A program made the position numbers and the translations under genes. Below are positions 41,356 to 50,406 of a DNA stretch of 64,000 nucleotides, piece by piece; within the stretch, counting starts at the first letter, position 1; each line of letters opens with the position of its first letter. The DNA comes from Hymenobacter metallilatus (GTDB lineage Bacteria > Bacteroidota > Bacteroidia > Cytophagales > Hymenobacteraceae), in contig NZ_RWIS01000013.1 in assembly GCF_003944705.1 (NCBI RefSeq), forward strand, positions 92,797 to 156,796, read 5' to 3'. A model generated the notes under the pieces. That model did not search any database. It saw nothing but the letters and a program-made list of their open reading frames with translations, and was not told where the DNA came from.

Positions 41356-42747
41356 GTGGCTGTAGCTCTTCCCGTTTCCCTTACCGATACCATTGTTGCC
41401 CTTTCTACCCCGCCGGGTTCCGGGGCCATTGCCCTGATCCGGCTGTCGGGCCCCGATGCCATCCGCCTGACCGACGAGGTGTTTGCTGGCAAGCGCCTGC
41501 GCGACCAGCCCAGCCACACCCTGCACGTGGGCACCGTGCGCGACGCCGACCGGATTCTGGACGAGGTAGTGGTGTCTCTGTTTCGGGGGCCGCACTCTTA
41601 TACCCGCGAAGATGTGGTGGAAATCAGTACCCACGGCTCCGACTACATTGTGCAGGAGGTGCTGGGGCTGCTGCTGCGCCGGGGGGCTCGCCTGGCCGAA
41701 GCCGGCGAGTTTACCAAACGCGCCTTCCTGCACGGCGCGTTCGACCTGGCCCAGGCCGAAGCCGTGGCTGACCTGATTGCCTCCGACTCCGCTCTTTCAC
41801 ACCAGGTGGCCATGCAGCAGATGCGCGGCGGCTTCTCGCAGGAGTTGAAGGACCTGCGCGGCCGGCTGGTGCAGTTTGCGGCCCTGCTGGAACTGGAGTT
41901 GGACTTTGGGGAAGAAGACGTGGAGTTTGCCGACCGCACCGGCCTGGTGCTGCTGCTCCAGGACGTGCAGCAGCTAGTGCGCCGCCTGCTCCGGTCGTTC
42001 GAGTTGGGCAACGTTATCAAGAACGGCGTTACCACCGTTATTGCCGGCCGGCCCAACGCCGGCAAAAGCACTTTGCTTAATGCCCTCCTGAACGAAGAGC
42101 GCGCCATTGTCTCGGACGTAGCCGGCACCACCCGCGACCTGATTGAAGACGAGGTTAGCCTGGCCGGTATCCGGTTCCGTTTCGTGGATACGGCCGGCCT
42201 ACGCGACACGTCTGACGTGGTAGAATCCATTGGGGTTGAGCGCACGCTTAAACGAGTGCAGCAGGCTGCATTGGTGATATATCTATTTGATATTACCACT
42301 ACTTCCCTATCTGATCTGCAAGCTGAGATTGAAGCCCTTCCCCTGCCATCCGGAGTATCGGTGCTGGCAGTGGGCAACAAGCTCGATGTGGCCTCCGATG
42401 CCGAACAGGAAGCCTTCCTCCACCGCCCCGATACCGTGCTGATAGCCGCCTCCCGCGGCGACGGCCTGGACGAGTTGCAGGAACTGCTGCTGGCCAAAGT
42501 GCACGGTGAAGGCCTGGACCGCGCCGGCTCCAGCACCATTGTCACCAACCTGCGCCATGCCCAGAGCCTGGAGCAGGCCACCCACTACCTGGATGCCGTA
42601 CTGAGCGGTTTGAACACCGGAGCCGGCACCGAGTTGCTGGCCGCCGACCTGCGCCACGCCTTGGCCGCTCTGGGGCAGATTACCGGCGAAATCAGCAACG
42701 ACGACCTGCTCACCAGCATTTTCACCCAGTTCTGCATCGGGAAGTAG
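41356..42747 (+). CDS. mnmE: tRNA uridine-5-carboxymethylaminomethyl(34) GTPase MnmE
   Basis: 463 residues from the GTG at 41356 (MAVALPVSLTDTIVALSTPP), the family's normal N-terminus. The frame is open upstream through a repeat, which is not coding. The N-terminal folate-binding domain (1-120) contains TPPGSGAIALIRLSG and FTKRAFLHGAFDLAQAEAVADLI. The G domain has GRPNAGKSTLLNALL, a GTTRD switch, DTAGLRDTSD and GNKLD. The C-terminus ends FTQFCIGK with the catalytic Cys. With MnmG it modifies U34 of certain tRNAs. The gene is bracketed by two copies of repeat family A. Confidence 0.96.
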   Translation: MAVALPVSLTDTIVALSTPPGSGAIALIRLSGPDAIRLTDEVFAGKRLRDQPSHTLHVGTVRDADRILDEVVVSLFRGPHSYTREDVVEISTHGSDYIVQEVLGLLLRRGARLAEAGEFTKRAFLHGAFDLAQAEAVADLIASDSALSHQVAMQQMRGGFSQELKDLRGRLVQFAALLELELDFGEEDVEFADRTGLVLLLQDVQQLVRRLLRSFELGNVIKNGVTTVIAGRPNAGKSTLLNALLNEERAIVSDVAGTTRDLIEDEVSLAGIRFRFVDTAGLRDTSDVVESIGVERTLKRVQQAALVIYLFDITTTSLSDLQAEIEALPLPSGVSVLAVGNKLDVASDAEQEAFLHRPDTVLIAASRGDGLDELQELLLAKVHGEGLDRAGSSTIVTNLRHAQSLEQATHYLDAVLSGLNTGAGTELLAADLRHALAALGQITGEISNDDLLTSIFTQFCIGK

Positions 42748-43123
42748 CCAGAACGGGTACCTCGGGCCAGGCATCGCCCCGCTAGAACGTGTACCCCGAA
42801 GCTGTGCTCAAGCTCGCGCCTGTGAGTATGAGTAACTACCCAATTGAGGTTGATTAGCCTCTAACGCGAGCCAAAGCACAGCCCCGGGGTACACGTTCCG
42901 ACGGACTAAAGTCTGGCCTGGGCTACTGGCTTCCGTAAAAACCCTGTAAAAACATAGGTTGGCATGCCGAACTTGTCAGCGCCCGGGCTTTTCTTTGCGT
43001 TTTCCCCATCTCAAAAACAAGAACCCGGACGCGGTTGTAGTACAGGCGACAAACTCTCCTAGCTTTCCGGCTTGCCGGTAATTTTTTAGTTTCGCCCTGC
43101 AACCCATCCTTCACCCCACTTTT
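42748..43123. other. 376-base intergenic region
   Basis: It contains the family-A repeat copy 2 (42784-42898) and the upstream region of gltA. A TAGTTTCG box near 43087-43094 may be its promoter. No other feature is seen. Confidence 0.5.
42784..42898. repeat. REP-like palindrome, family A, copy 2 (downstream of mnmE)
   Basis: Left arm 42784-42818 (AGAACGTGTACCCCGAAG to GCTCGCG) and right arm 42865-42898 (CGCGAGCC to GGGGTACACGTTC). The end sequence GAACGTGTACCCCG, the GCTCGCGCCT junction and the ACGCGAGCC junction are the same as in copy 1, while the centre differs. Confidence 0.88.
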
Positions 43124-44416
<1,293 letters not shown>

Positions 44417-44437
44417 TCAGCCTACCTCATCAATAAC

Positions 44438-44466
44438 AAAAAAGCCCGCATAAGCGGGCTTTTTTG
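44438..44466 (+). terminator. Rho-independent terminator
   Basis: AAAAAAGCCCGC / GCGGGCTTTTTT with an ATAA loop, shortly after the gltA stop codon; it also faces the convergent gene at 44512. Confidence 0.93.
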
Positions 44467-44511
44467 CGTTTAAACCATTGCATCAGGCAACCGGCTATAA
44501 CGTTTTGTGAA

Positions 44512-44874
44512 TCAGCGTAGATTGGTAGCCGTGAAATTGGTTTTCATTTCCTCATAAGCCGTCATGCGCTTGGGTCCGAGCACCGCAGCCAGGTCCCACT
44601 CATAGCGCATCTGCACGTCGGCCATGGCCTTATCCAGCTCAGCAGCATCATTGGCAAACTGCTTCCGCAAATCAGCCATTTCAGTGAGCAGGCGTACGTT
44701 GAGGGCGCGCACTTTTACGTACTGTCCTTCGGTAAGCCTGGTTCGCTCAGCAATGCGGCGGGTCATATCGGTGGCCCGGGCCGAGAGTTTGCTACCGTCG
44801 CCGGGGCTGGCCTGCGCGCCGGAGCTGGCCACTACCATGGCTACAAAAACGAGACATGCGAATACTTTTTTCAT
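44512..44874 (-). CDS. Small secreted helical protein, family S, copy 1
   Basis: 120 residues with a signal peptide (MKKVFACLVFVAMVVASSGAQA). The mature part is almost entirely helical: KLSARATDMTRRIAERTRLTEGQYVKVRALNVRLLTEM, then KQFANDAAELDKAMADVQMRYEWDLAAVLGPKRMTAYEEM. The pattern M-T-R-x-I, L-x-E-G-Q-Y-V-K-V-x-A-L-N and a terminal LxPxxxxxY is shared with the two following genes and with 29838. The repeat of EGQYV positions suggests one ancestral gene duplicated in place. Function unknown; CpxP/Spy-like fold is a guess. Confidence 0.82.
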   Translation of the reverse strand: MKKVFACLVFVAMVVASSGAQASPGDGSKLSARATDMTRRIAERTRLTEGQYVKVRALNVRLLTEMADLRKQFANDAAELDKAMADVQMRYEWDLAAVLGPKRMTAYEEMKTNFTATNLR

Positions 44875-45010
44875 AACAAGCGGTGGTGAGTTGGTGGGAA
44901 AGAAACAAGAAAACAGGCACTAGCAGTATGCGGATATGAGTGAGTAAGTATACACTATATTTATAACTATGTCAATATTAAGTTAAACTAAAGGAATCAA
45001 AAATAATCTA

Positions 45011-45040
45011 AACGGGAGCCTGAGCATTCAGGCTCCCGTT
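45011..45040 (-). terminator. Perfect 13-bp terminator hairpin
   Basis: AACGGGAGCCTGA / TCAGGCTCCCGTT around GCAT, 6 bases after the stop of the gene at 45046; A-rich on the plus strand side, giving a T-rich minus-strand flank. Confidence 0.85.
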
Positions 45041-45045
45041 CAGGT

Positions 45046-45417
45046 TTAACGAGGTACGTCGCTCAGAGCCGTCATGCTGGCCCGGTTCTGCTGGTACAGT
45101 GCCAGCTGATTAGGCTGTAGCAACGACGACAGCTCCATCTCATACTGCAACTGGGCGTCGGATACGGCCCGGCTGTGCAGGTCGGCATCATGAACAAACA
45201 GAGCCCGGGCTGCCAGCATTTCCTGCAGCAACCGCAGGTTCAGGGCCTTAACCTGCACGTACTGGCCTTCATTGAGGTGGACCTGCTGAGACAAGGAGCG
45301 CGTCATGGCAGTTGCCCGGGCTTGTAGGTCGCGGTTGCCATTGCCAGGAGCCGCCAGTAGTCGGTGCGAGGCCAGGGCCAGCACTGCCATTACCAGGGGG
45401 ATTGTCAGCTTTTTCAT
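45046..45417 (-). CDS. Small secreted helical protein, family S, copy 2
   Basis: 123 residues with signal peptide (MKKLTIPLVMAVLALASHRLLA). Helical mature part: LQARATAMTRSLSQQVHLNEGQYVQVKALNLRLLQEM, then HDADLHSRAVSDAQLQYEMELSSLLQPNQLALYQQNRASMTAL. It is most like copy 3 (45469), sharing MTRSxSxxVxLxEGQYxxVKxLNxRxLxE and the C-terminal xRANMTAL. The three genes are separately terminated or spaced by 51-171 bases, so they are probably independent units rather than one tight operon. Confidence 0.82.
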   Translation of the reverse strand: MKKLTIPLVMAVLALASHRLLAAPGNGNRDLQARATAMTRSLSQQVHLNEGQYVQVKALNLRLLQEMLAARALFVHDADLHSRAVSDAQLQYEMELSSLLQPNQLALYQQNRASMTALSDVPR

Positions 45418-45468
45418 GGGAGGTAGGAATAGGGTTGTGGGGAGGTACTACCAGTGAGCTGCCCGAGC

Positions 45469-45831
45469 TTAGTGCTGGCCCAGCGCAGTCATATTCGCGC
45501 GGCTTTCCTGGAACAGCGCCAACTGAGCCGGACGAAGCAAAGCCGTCAGGTCATTCTCGTACCGAATCTGGGCATCAGCCAAGCGTTGATCCAGGATAGC
45601 CTGGTCGGCGGCGAACCGGGTTTTGAGGTCTTCAATTTCCAGCAGCATGCGCATGTTGAGCTGCTTAACCCGCAGGTACTGTCCCTCATCGAGGCGAACC
45701 TTTTCGGAGATGGAACGAGTCAGGGCAGTTGCCCGGGCCTGTACTCCAGTACCACCATCGAGGGTACCAGCAGCCAGCACCACACTCTGTACGCTTAGCA
45801 GCAGACAGACAAAAAGCGTAGTCTTTTTCAT
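45469..45831 (-). CDS. Small secreted helical protein, family S, copy 3
   Basis: 120 residues with a signal peptide (MKKTTLFVCLLLSVQSVVLA). Mature part: VQARATALTRSISEKVRLDEGQYLRVKQLNMRMLLEI, then AADQAILDQRLADAQIRYENDLTALLRPAQLALFQESRANMTAL. It is clearly homologous to copies 1 and 2 and to 29838. The conserved Arg, Glu-Gly-Gln-Tyr and terminal Leu-x-Pro-x-Gln-Leu-Ala suggest a conserved surface, possibly a chaperone or envelope-stress role. No promoter box is obvious; the gene begins downstream of an AT-rich stretch. Confidence 0.82.
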   Translation of the reverse strand: MKKTTLFVCLLLSVQSVVLAAGTLDGGTGVQARATALTRSISEKVRLDEGQYLRVKQLNMRMLLEIEDLKTRFAADQAILDQRLADAQIRYENDLTALLRPAQLALFQESRANMTALGQH

Positions 45832-46137
45832 AACAAGAAAGCGTGAAAATGAAAAGGTAAATGAAAAGTGAAAGCCAGTTTAGCCTCGGGTCAGCAGGTG
45901 AGTTTGCGTCTACCTAAGCGGCCTCTCTCTCCGGTAGGGGAGGTGAGGGTAGCCAAACATAAGCACATTAATTTAATAATACAAAGATTTTTTATTAATT
46001 TTCTAATTAATTAGTTGAATATGCCTAAATATGCCCTTCTAACACAGTCAGTTAATAGTTATACGAACAAGAGAAAGTGCAAACAAAAAAAGCCCGGCCG
46101 CAAGTAGCGGCCGGGCTTCAGATTGTAGGTAGTGAAC
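45832..46137. other. 306-base AT-rich intergenic region
   Basis: It lies upstream of the copy 3 small secreted gene and downstream of the OmpA-family gene. It holds the terminator at 46085-46118 and an AT-rich tract (45960-46030) that could carry a promoter. Nothing else is recognised. Confidence 0.5.
46085..46118 (-). terminator. Rho-independent terminator
   Basis: AAGCCCGGCCGC / GCGGCCGGGCTT stem with five-base loop, followed on the minus strand by a run of seven T, 20 bases past the OmpA-family stop. Confidence 0.93.
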
Positions 46138-48087
46138 TTATAGAATTCGAAGTTCGATGCGCCGGTTCTGTTGCCGGTGCTCGTCGGAGTCGTTGGGATT
46201 CAGGGGCTTGGTTTCTCCATACCCTCTGAACCGGAGTCGTTGCGCCTTTACTCCCTGGCTGATCAGGTAAGTGTATACAGATTTAGCCCGGTTCTGTGAC
46301 AGCACCTGATTGTCGTCGTCGGAGCCTACGTCGTCGGTGTGGCCGGATATTTCCACCAGCACATCGGGGTACTGCTTCATGAAGGCAACCAGCCGGTTCA
46401 GCTCAGTGCGCGACTTGGGCTTTAGCGCATACTCTTTGCTATCGAAAAACAGATTATTGAGTACGATGCTCCGGCCGGAACGCACGGGCTCCAGGTAAAT
46501 ATCCAGCGTCAGCGGGTCGAAGCTCCGCTTATCAGAGTAGTCGAAGCTCAGGCTGCGCATCAGGTACTTGTCGGCGGCGGCGTACATGGCGTACTGCCGG
46601 CCTTCGTTGAGCACTACCGTGTATTCGCCGTTCTCCGCATCGGAGCCCACGTACTGCACCAGCTCGTCGGTGTTGAGGTCGTAGAGCTGCACGTCGGCCT
46701 TGATGGGCTTTTTTGTGAAGGCATCGAACACCCGGCCTTGGGTGTAAGTGCTGGTTTCGCGGGCCCGCACTTCCTTGGGCACCTCGAAGCCGAACAGCTC
46801 CACTGGCCGGTCCCGCTCCTGCTTTACTCCGGGCACCGTGGCCTTGGAGCGGGAGCAGAAGCCCCGGCGGTTATCAGAGGTAATAAACAGGGATGCCTCG
46901 TTCTCGTAGGTATTGAGCGGGAAGCCCAGGTTTTGGGGAATACTCCATTTGTCGGCGCCCAGCTGCTCGCAACGGTACACATCCAGCCCACCCATACCTA
47001 CCAGCCCATCGGTAACATAGTAGAGCGTAGTACCACTAGCATGAATAAACGGGGCCATATCCTTGCCGAAGGTATTTACAGGGCTGCCCAGGTTACGGGC
47101 CGGAGTCCAGTTGCCCTGGGCATCCAGGTTGGTCACGTAAATATCTTCCTGGCCCCTGCCGCCGCGCCGGGTACTGGTGAAATATAAGGTGCGCCCGTCG
47201 GCCGACAGTGTGGGTTGCGAGTCCCACTCCGGGGAGTTTACGTTGCGGCCCAGGTTCTGGGGCTTGCTCCACACGTTGCCGGTGCGGCGCGATATGTACA
47301 GGTCGCAGTTGCCCACGGAGCTGGGCCGGTCGCAGGAGGCAAACACCAGGGTTTTGCCGTCGCCGGAAATGGCCCCCGCTCCTTCGTTGTAGGGTGTGTT
47401 AATAGCCGCCGAAATGGACAGCGGCTCCCCCATACTTCCGTCCTTGTTTTGCCGGCTTACAAACAGGTCTTCGCCGCTTTCGGCCGTGGGGCGGCCCGTA
47501 AACAGCAGGAAGCGGCTATCAGCAGTCAGCACCGGGAAATACTGGAACCGGAACGTGTTAAGGGGCTGTGCCAGCGGCTCGGGCTGAATGCCGGTGGGCG
47601 CAGCCATGGCCTTCTGGGCAAACTCGCAGTTCAGGAGCTGGCGCTGGGCCCGGGGGGTATTACGCTGGTTTTTGGCCGCAGTTTTCAGGTATTTCTTATA
47701 GCTGTCGGCGGCGGTCTGGTACTCGCCGAAAGTCATGGCCAGCTCCCCCAGCGTGAAGTAATCGGTGGCCCGTGCAGGGTCCAGGGGCAGCTTGCCCAGC
47801 CCGTCACGGTACGACTCGAAAGCCAACTGGTTTTCGCCCATGGCTTTCAGCAGGGAACCCTTCAGCACATAGGGCTCCCCCAACGACGGAAACTTTTGGG
47901 TAAGCTGCGTAAGAGTTTCTATGGCTTTGTTAAAATCCCGGGCTTTGGCCTGCTCCTGGGCTTTTTCCCAGAGGTTACGGGCTTTGGTGTTGGTGGTACT
48001 GAGTTTGGCCTGGGCTGTTACCCGGATAGGCAACAACCCACCCGCCGCAAGCAGCAGTACAACCGGGACGAATAACGAACGGCGCAT
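46138..48087 (-). CDS. OmpA-family protein with TPR and PD40 repeats
   Basis: 649 residues. A signal peptide (about 1-25) is followed by TPR repeats (about 35-165, LWEKAQEQAKARDFNKAIE). PD40-like blades span 180-430 with repeats of the DGSR/DGRTLYFTS type: LTADSRFLLFTG, ISGDGKTLVFASC, LSADGRTLYFTSTRRGGRG. A carboxypeptidase-regulatory-like beta domain follows (about 435-510, GRVFDAFTKKPIKADVQLYD). The C-terminal OmpA peptidoglycan-binding domain (about 545-649) has LFFDSKEYALKPKSRTEL, VEISGHTDDVGSDDDN and a final RRIELRIL. It probably links the outer membrane to peptidoglycan. It overlaps no neighbour; queE starts 18 bases upstream. Confidence 0.92.
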   Translation of the reverse strand: MRRSLFVPVVLLLAAGGLLPIRVTAQAKLSTTNTKARNLWEKAQEQAKARDFNKAIETLTQLTQKFPSLGEPYVLKGSLLKAMGENQLAFESYRDGLGKLPLDPARATDYFTLGELAMTFGEYQTAADSYKKYLKTAAKNQRNTPRAQRQLLNCEFAQKAMAAPTGIQPEPLAQPLNTFRFQYFPVLTADSRFLLFTGRPTAESGEDLFVSRQNKDGSMGEPLSISAAINTPYNEGAGAISGDGKTLVFASCDRPSSVGNCDLYISRRTGNVWSKPQNLGRNVNSPEWDSQPTLSADGRTLYFTSTRRGGRGQEDIYVTNLDAQGNWTPARNLGSPVNTFGKDMAPFIHASGTTLYYVTDGLVGMGGLDVYRCEQLGADKWSIPQNLGFPLNTYENEASLFITSDNRRGFCSRSKATVPGVKQERDRPVELFGFEVPKEVRARETSTYTQGRVFDAFTKKPIKADVQLYDLNTDELVQYVGSDAENGEYTVVLNEGRQYAMYAAADKYLMRSLSFDYSDKRSFDPLTLDIYLEPVRSGRSIVLNNLFFDSKEYALKPKSRTELNRLVAFMKQYPDVLVEISGHTDDVGSDDDNQVLSQNRAKSVYTYLISQGVKAQRLRFRGYGETKPLNPNDSDEHRQQNRRIELRIL

Positions 48088-48105
48088 AGGTGGGAAGGTA
48101 GGGCG

Positions 48106-48771
48106 CTACGGAATGTCGAGAAATTTATGCGTCTGCAACGAAACCTGCCACTGCGGGTTACTTTTCACGTAGTCTACCAGCAGGGGCATCATATCAGCGG
48201 CTTTGCTCCACTCGGGTTGCAGGTAGAGGCGGCAGTCAGGCCCGACAAGGGCCGCATGCTGCTCAGCCCAGGCAAAGTCGCTTTTGTTGAAGACGATGAT
48301 TTTCAGCTCGTGGGCAGCAGCCAATACGGCCGGTAGCGGAGCCTTGAATTTCTTGGGCGATACGCAAATCCAGTCCCAGCTGCCGCTGAGCGGGTACGCG
48401 CCGCTGGTTTCAATCCAGGTGCGGCAGCCAGCAGCGCGCAGGGCGGCAGTAAGCGGCCCCAGGTCATGCATCAGGGGCTCACCGCCGGTAATAACCACGT
48501 TGCGACCGGGATGCTCAGTAACCGCGTCTACCAAGGCCGTTAGGGTCTGGCGCGGGTGAGCGTCCAGGGGCCAGGATTCTTTCACATCGCACCATACGCA
48601 GCCCACGTCGCAGCCGCCTAGCCGGATAAAGTAGGCAGCGCGGCCGGTGTTGTAGCCTTCGCCCTGAATGGTATAAAACTGCTCCATTACGGGCAGTTCG
48701 GGAGCCGCCGTCCCCTGGGCCGGGGCCGCCGACGTAACAGGTAGTTCGTGCAGCAAAACAGATGTGGTCAA
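48106..48771 (-). CDS. queE: 7-carboxy-7-deazaguanine synthase QueE
   Basis: 221 residues from a TTG at 48771; a downstream ATG at 48687 (MEQFYTIQGEGYNTG) would give a shorter protein beginning at the conserved region, so the start is uncertain. The radical-SAM motif is CDVGCVWCDVKESW, the CxxxCxxC type of QueE. Further motifs are VITGGEPLMHDLG, IETSGAYPL and SPKKFKAPL. It converts 6-carboxytetrahydropterin to 7-carboxy-7-deazaguanine in queuosine synthesis, using SAM and Mg2+. A structured stem with a T-tract sits directly upstream (48771-48845). Confidence 0.93.
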   Translation of the reverse strand: MTTSVLLHELPVTSAAPAQGTAAPELPVMEQFYTIQGEGYNTGRAAYFIRLGGCDVGCVWCDVKESWPLDAHPRQTLTALVDAVTEHPGRNVVITGGEPLMHDLGPLTAALRAAGCRTWIETSGAYPLSGSWDWICVSPKKFKAPLPAVLAAAHELKIIVFNKSDFAWAEQHAALVGPDCRLYLQPEWSKAADMMPLLVDYVKSNPQWQVSLQTHKFLDIP

Positions 48772-48845
48772 AAAACAAAAAAGCCGGGCCGCTGGGGAGG
48801 GCCTCCCGCCGATGCAGGTACCTCCTTCCCTAACGGCCCGACATT
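48771..48845 (-). ncRNA. Structured leader or small RNA with terminator, upstream of queE
   Basis: On the minus strand, GTCGGGCCGTT (48832-48842) pairs with AGCGGCCCGGC (48783-48793) over 11 bp, including G-U pairs. The enclosed 38 bases hold a GGAGGTACCT segment and GGGAGGCCCTCCC hairpin. A T-run follows directly and ends at the queE TTG. A TACTTTTA box lies just upstream (about 48844-48855). It looks like a short independent RNA or an attenuator; it does not match the preQ1 or SRP RNA patterns I know. Confidence 0.4.
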
Positions 48846-48914
48846 AAAAGTAGTACACTCCCTTGAAATCTAAAAGCCTGAGGCGGTTTTAATTGGATTT
48901 TAGCGGCTCACCAG

Positions 48915-48944
48915 AGTTGCTGATTGTTTGTTGCTGACTGTTGG
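48915..48944. repeat. Heptamer-periodic stretch
   Basis: AGTTGCT GATTGTT TGTTGCT GACTGTT GG on the plus strand, with a partial complementary 7-mer series at 48964-48979 (AACAACC AGCCACT). It lies between folD and queE. Confidence 0.8.
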
Positions 48945-48978
48945 TTTTTTGGGCGCTATGCGAACAACCAGCCACTAA

Positions 48979-49890
48979 TTACTTAGGGTACACCTCCCCT
49001 TTGGCGGCGCGTAAGGTATTGAGCAGCAGCATGGCAATGGTCATGGGGCCCACGCCACCCGGAACCGGTGTAATGTAGGAAGCCAGGGGCGCAACCTCAG
49101 CAAAATTAACGTCACCCTTTAAGGCCCAACCCGATTTTTTGGCGGAGTCTTCCACCCGAGTCGTACCCACATCAATTACCACGGCCCCCGGCTTTACCAT
49201 GTCGGCCGTTACAAACTCCGGCCGGCCCAGGGCCGCTACCAGTATATCGGCGGTGCGGGTAATATTGGCTAAGTTCTGGGTGCGAGAGTGACATAAAGTA
49301 ACCGTGCAGTTACCTGGCTCTAAGTTCTTAGCCAACAGTATACTAACTGGCGTACCCACAATGTTACTGCGGCCAATTACTACGCAGTGCTTCCCATCCG
49401 TAGGCAGCTCGTAGCGGCGTAGCAGTTCCACAATACCCGAGGGCGTTGCGGGCAGTAGGGCTGGCAGTCCGGCCACCATCCGGCCGATGTTCATGGGGTG
49501 GAAACCATCCACATCCTTCTCCGGACGCACCGCTTCAATCACCTTATTGGTATCAATGTGGCGGGGCAAGGGCAGTTGCACAATGAAGCCATCAATTTCG
49601 GGGTCTTCGTTCAGTTGCTGCACCTGAGCCAGCAGCTCGGCCTCGGTGATGGTGTCTTCGAAACGGAGCAGCGTACTGCCGAAACCCACCCGCTCGCAGG
49701 CCAGCACTTTGTTGCGCACGTAGGTTTCCGAGCCCCCATCGTGGCCTACCAAAATAGCCGCCAGATGGGGCGTCTTCTGGCCGGCGGCTTTACGCTGAAT
49801 CACCTCAGCGGTAATTTCTTCTTTGATGGCCTCGGCGGTTTGCTTGCCGTCGATGAGGCGGTAGGTGGTGGCGTCGGGGGCAGTGGTCAT
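48979..49890 (-). CDS. folD: Bifunctional methylenetetrahydrofolate dehydrogenase/cyclohydrolase
   Basis: 303 residues. Family motifs are YVRNKVLACERVGFGS (catalytic Tyr-Lys region), DGFIVQLPLPRHID, PEKDVDGFHPMNIGR, CVVIGRSNIVGTPVSILL and the C-terminal ITPVPGGVGPMTIAMLL. It interconverts 5,10-methylene- and 10-formyl-tetrahydrofolate with NADP. The N-terminal 16 residues are less conserved, so the true start may be slightly later. It lies head-to-tail with a small hypothetical gene 10 bases upstream. Confidence 0.97.
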   Translation of the reverse strand: MTTAPDATTYRLIDGKQTAEAIKEEITAEVIQRKAAGQKTPHLAAILVGHDGGSETYVRNKVLACERVGFGSTLLRFEDTITEAELLAQVQQLNEDPEIDGFIVQLPLPRHIDTNKVIEAVRPEKDVDGFHPMNIGRMVAGLPALLPATPSGIVELLRRYELPTDGKHCVVIGRSNIVGTPVSILLAKNLEPGNCTVTLCHSRTQNLANITRTADILVAALGRPEFVTADMVKPGAVVIDVGTTRVEDSAKKSGWALKGDVNFAEVAPLASYITPVPGGVGPMTIAMLLLNTLRAAKGEVYPK

Positions 49891-49900
49891 GGGTACGGGG

Positions 49901-50092
49901 TTAATCTAAGTCCTGAGGTTTTTCGGAGGTACGCTTGTTTTCGTGGGCGGCAATGGCAGCCGTGCCGGCGGCTTGCAGGGCTGCTTCCATGGCCGGCCAG
50001 TCGTCGCGCCACCGGAACTTACGCTCCTGCCCTTTGATGATTTTTTCCAGCTGCTCCTGGCTCGTGCAGTTCTTGAGAAGGGTATAGGACAT
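49901..50092 (-). CDS. Small hypothetical protein
   Basis: 63 residues from the ATG at 50092 (MSYTLLKNCTSQEQLEKII); an ATG twelve codons upstream would add an unlikely MTRRVLIYLLQN tail. It is charged and probably helical (GQERKFRWRDDWPAMEAALQAAG), with no signal peptide or membrane segment. It lies ten bases before folD and may be co-transcribed. I do not recognise the family. Confidence 0.6.
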   Translation of the reverse strand: MSYTLLKNCTSQEQLEKIIKGQERKFRWRDDWPAMEAALQAAGTAAIAAHENKRTSEKPQDLD

Positions 50093-50157
50093 GTTCTGGA
50101 GAAGGTAAATCAGTACACGCCGTGTCAAGAAGTGTATGAGGTGAGAAATGAGTTGTT

Positions 50158-50185
50158 GTTACTGGTTGTCAGTTGCTGGTTGTTA
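50158..50185. repeat. Heptamer-periodic stretch
   Basis: Four consecutive 7-mers GTTACTG, GTTGTCA, GTTGCTG, GTTGTTA. The 7-mer GTTGCTG also occurs in the element inside icmF (54845-54851). Confidence 0.85.
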
Positions 50186-50196
50186 GCAAATCAGAA

Positions 50197-50336
50197 GAAT
50201 GTCATGCTGAGCGAAGCCGGAGGCGGAGTCGAAGCATCTCTACCTCTGATTAATCAATTACTATCCCAATGAAGCGGGAGAGATGCTTCGACTCCGCTCC
50301 GACACTGGCTTGATGCGCCACATGCTCAGCATGACG
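50197..50336. repeat. Family-C palindrome
   Basis: GTCATGCTGAGCGAAGCC at the left end pairs with GCTCAGCATGAC at the right end, and the inner GTCGAAGCATCTCT pairs with AGAGATGCTTCGAC. The ends match those of the palindrome at 22211-22311. Confidence 0.85.
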
Positions 50337-50375
50337 TTCTTTCTGATCTTATTGACGTACTGGCAGCACAAAAAA

Positions 50376-50398
50376 AACGCGCCCCGATGGGGCGCGTT
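50376..50398 (-). terminator. Rho-independent terminator
   Basis: AACGCGCCCC / GGGGCGCGTT stem with a short GAT loop, followed on the minus strand by a T-run (50370-50377), nine bases past the lepA stop. Confidence 0.93.
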
Positions 50399-50406
50399 CC
50401 ACTTTG

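Larger units (their letters stand above)
50093..50406. other. 314-base intergenic region with two repeat types
   Basis: It contains heptamers GTTACTG GTTGTCA GTTGCTG GTTGTTA (50158-50185), a family-C palindrome (50197-50336) and the lepA terminator (50376-50398). No gene is seen. Confidence 0.7.

Noticed and set aside
48771..48845. Signal recognition particle RNA
   Set aside because: It lacks the GGAAG/AGCAG core of SRP RNA.
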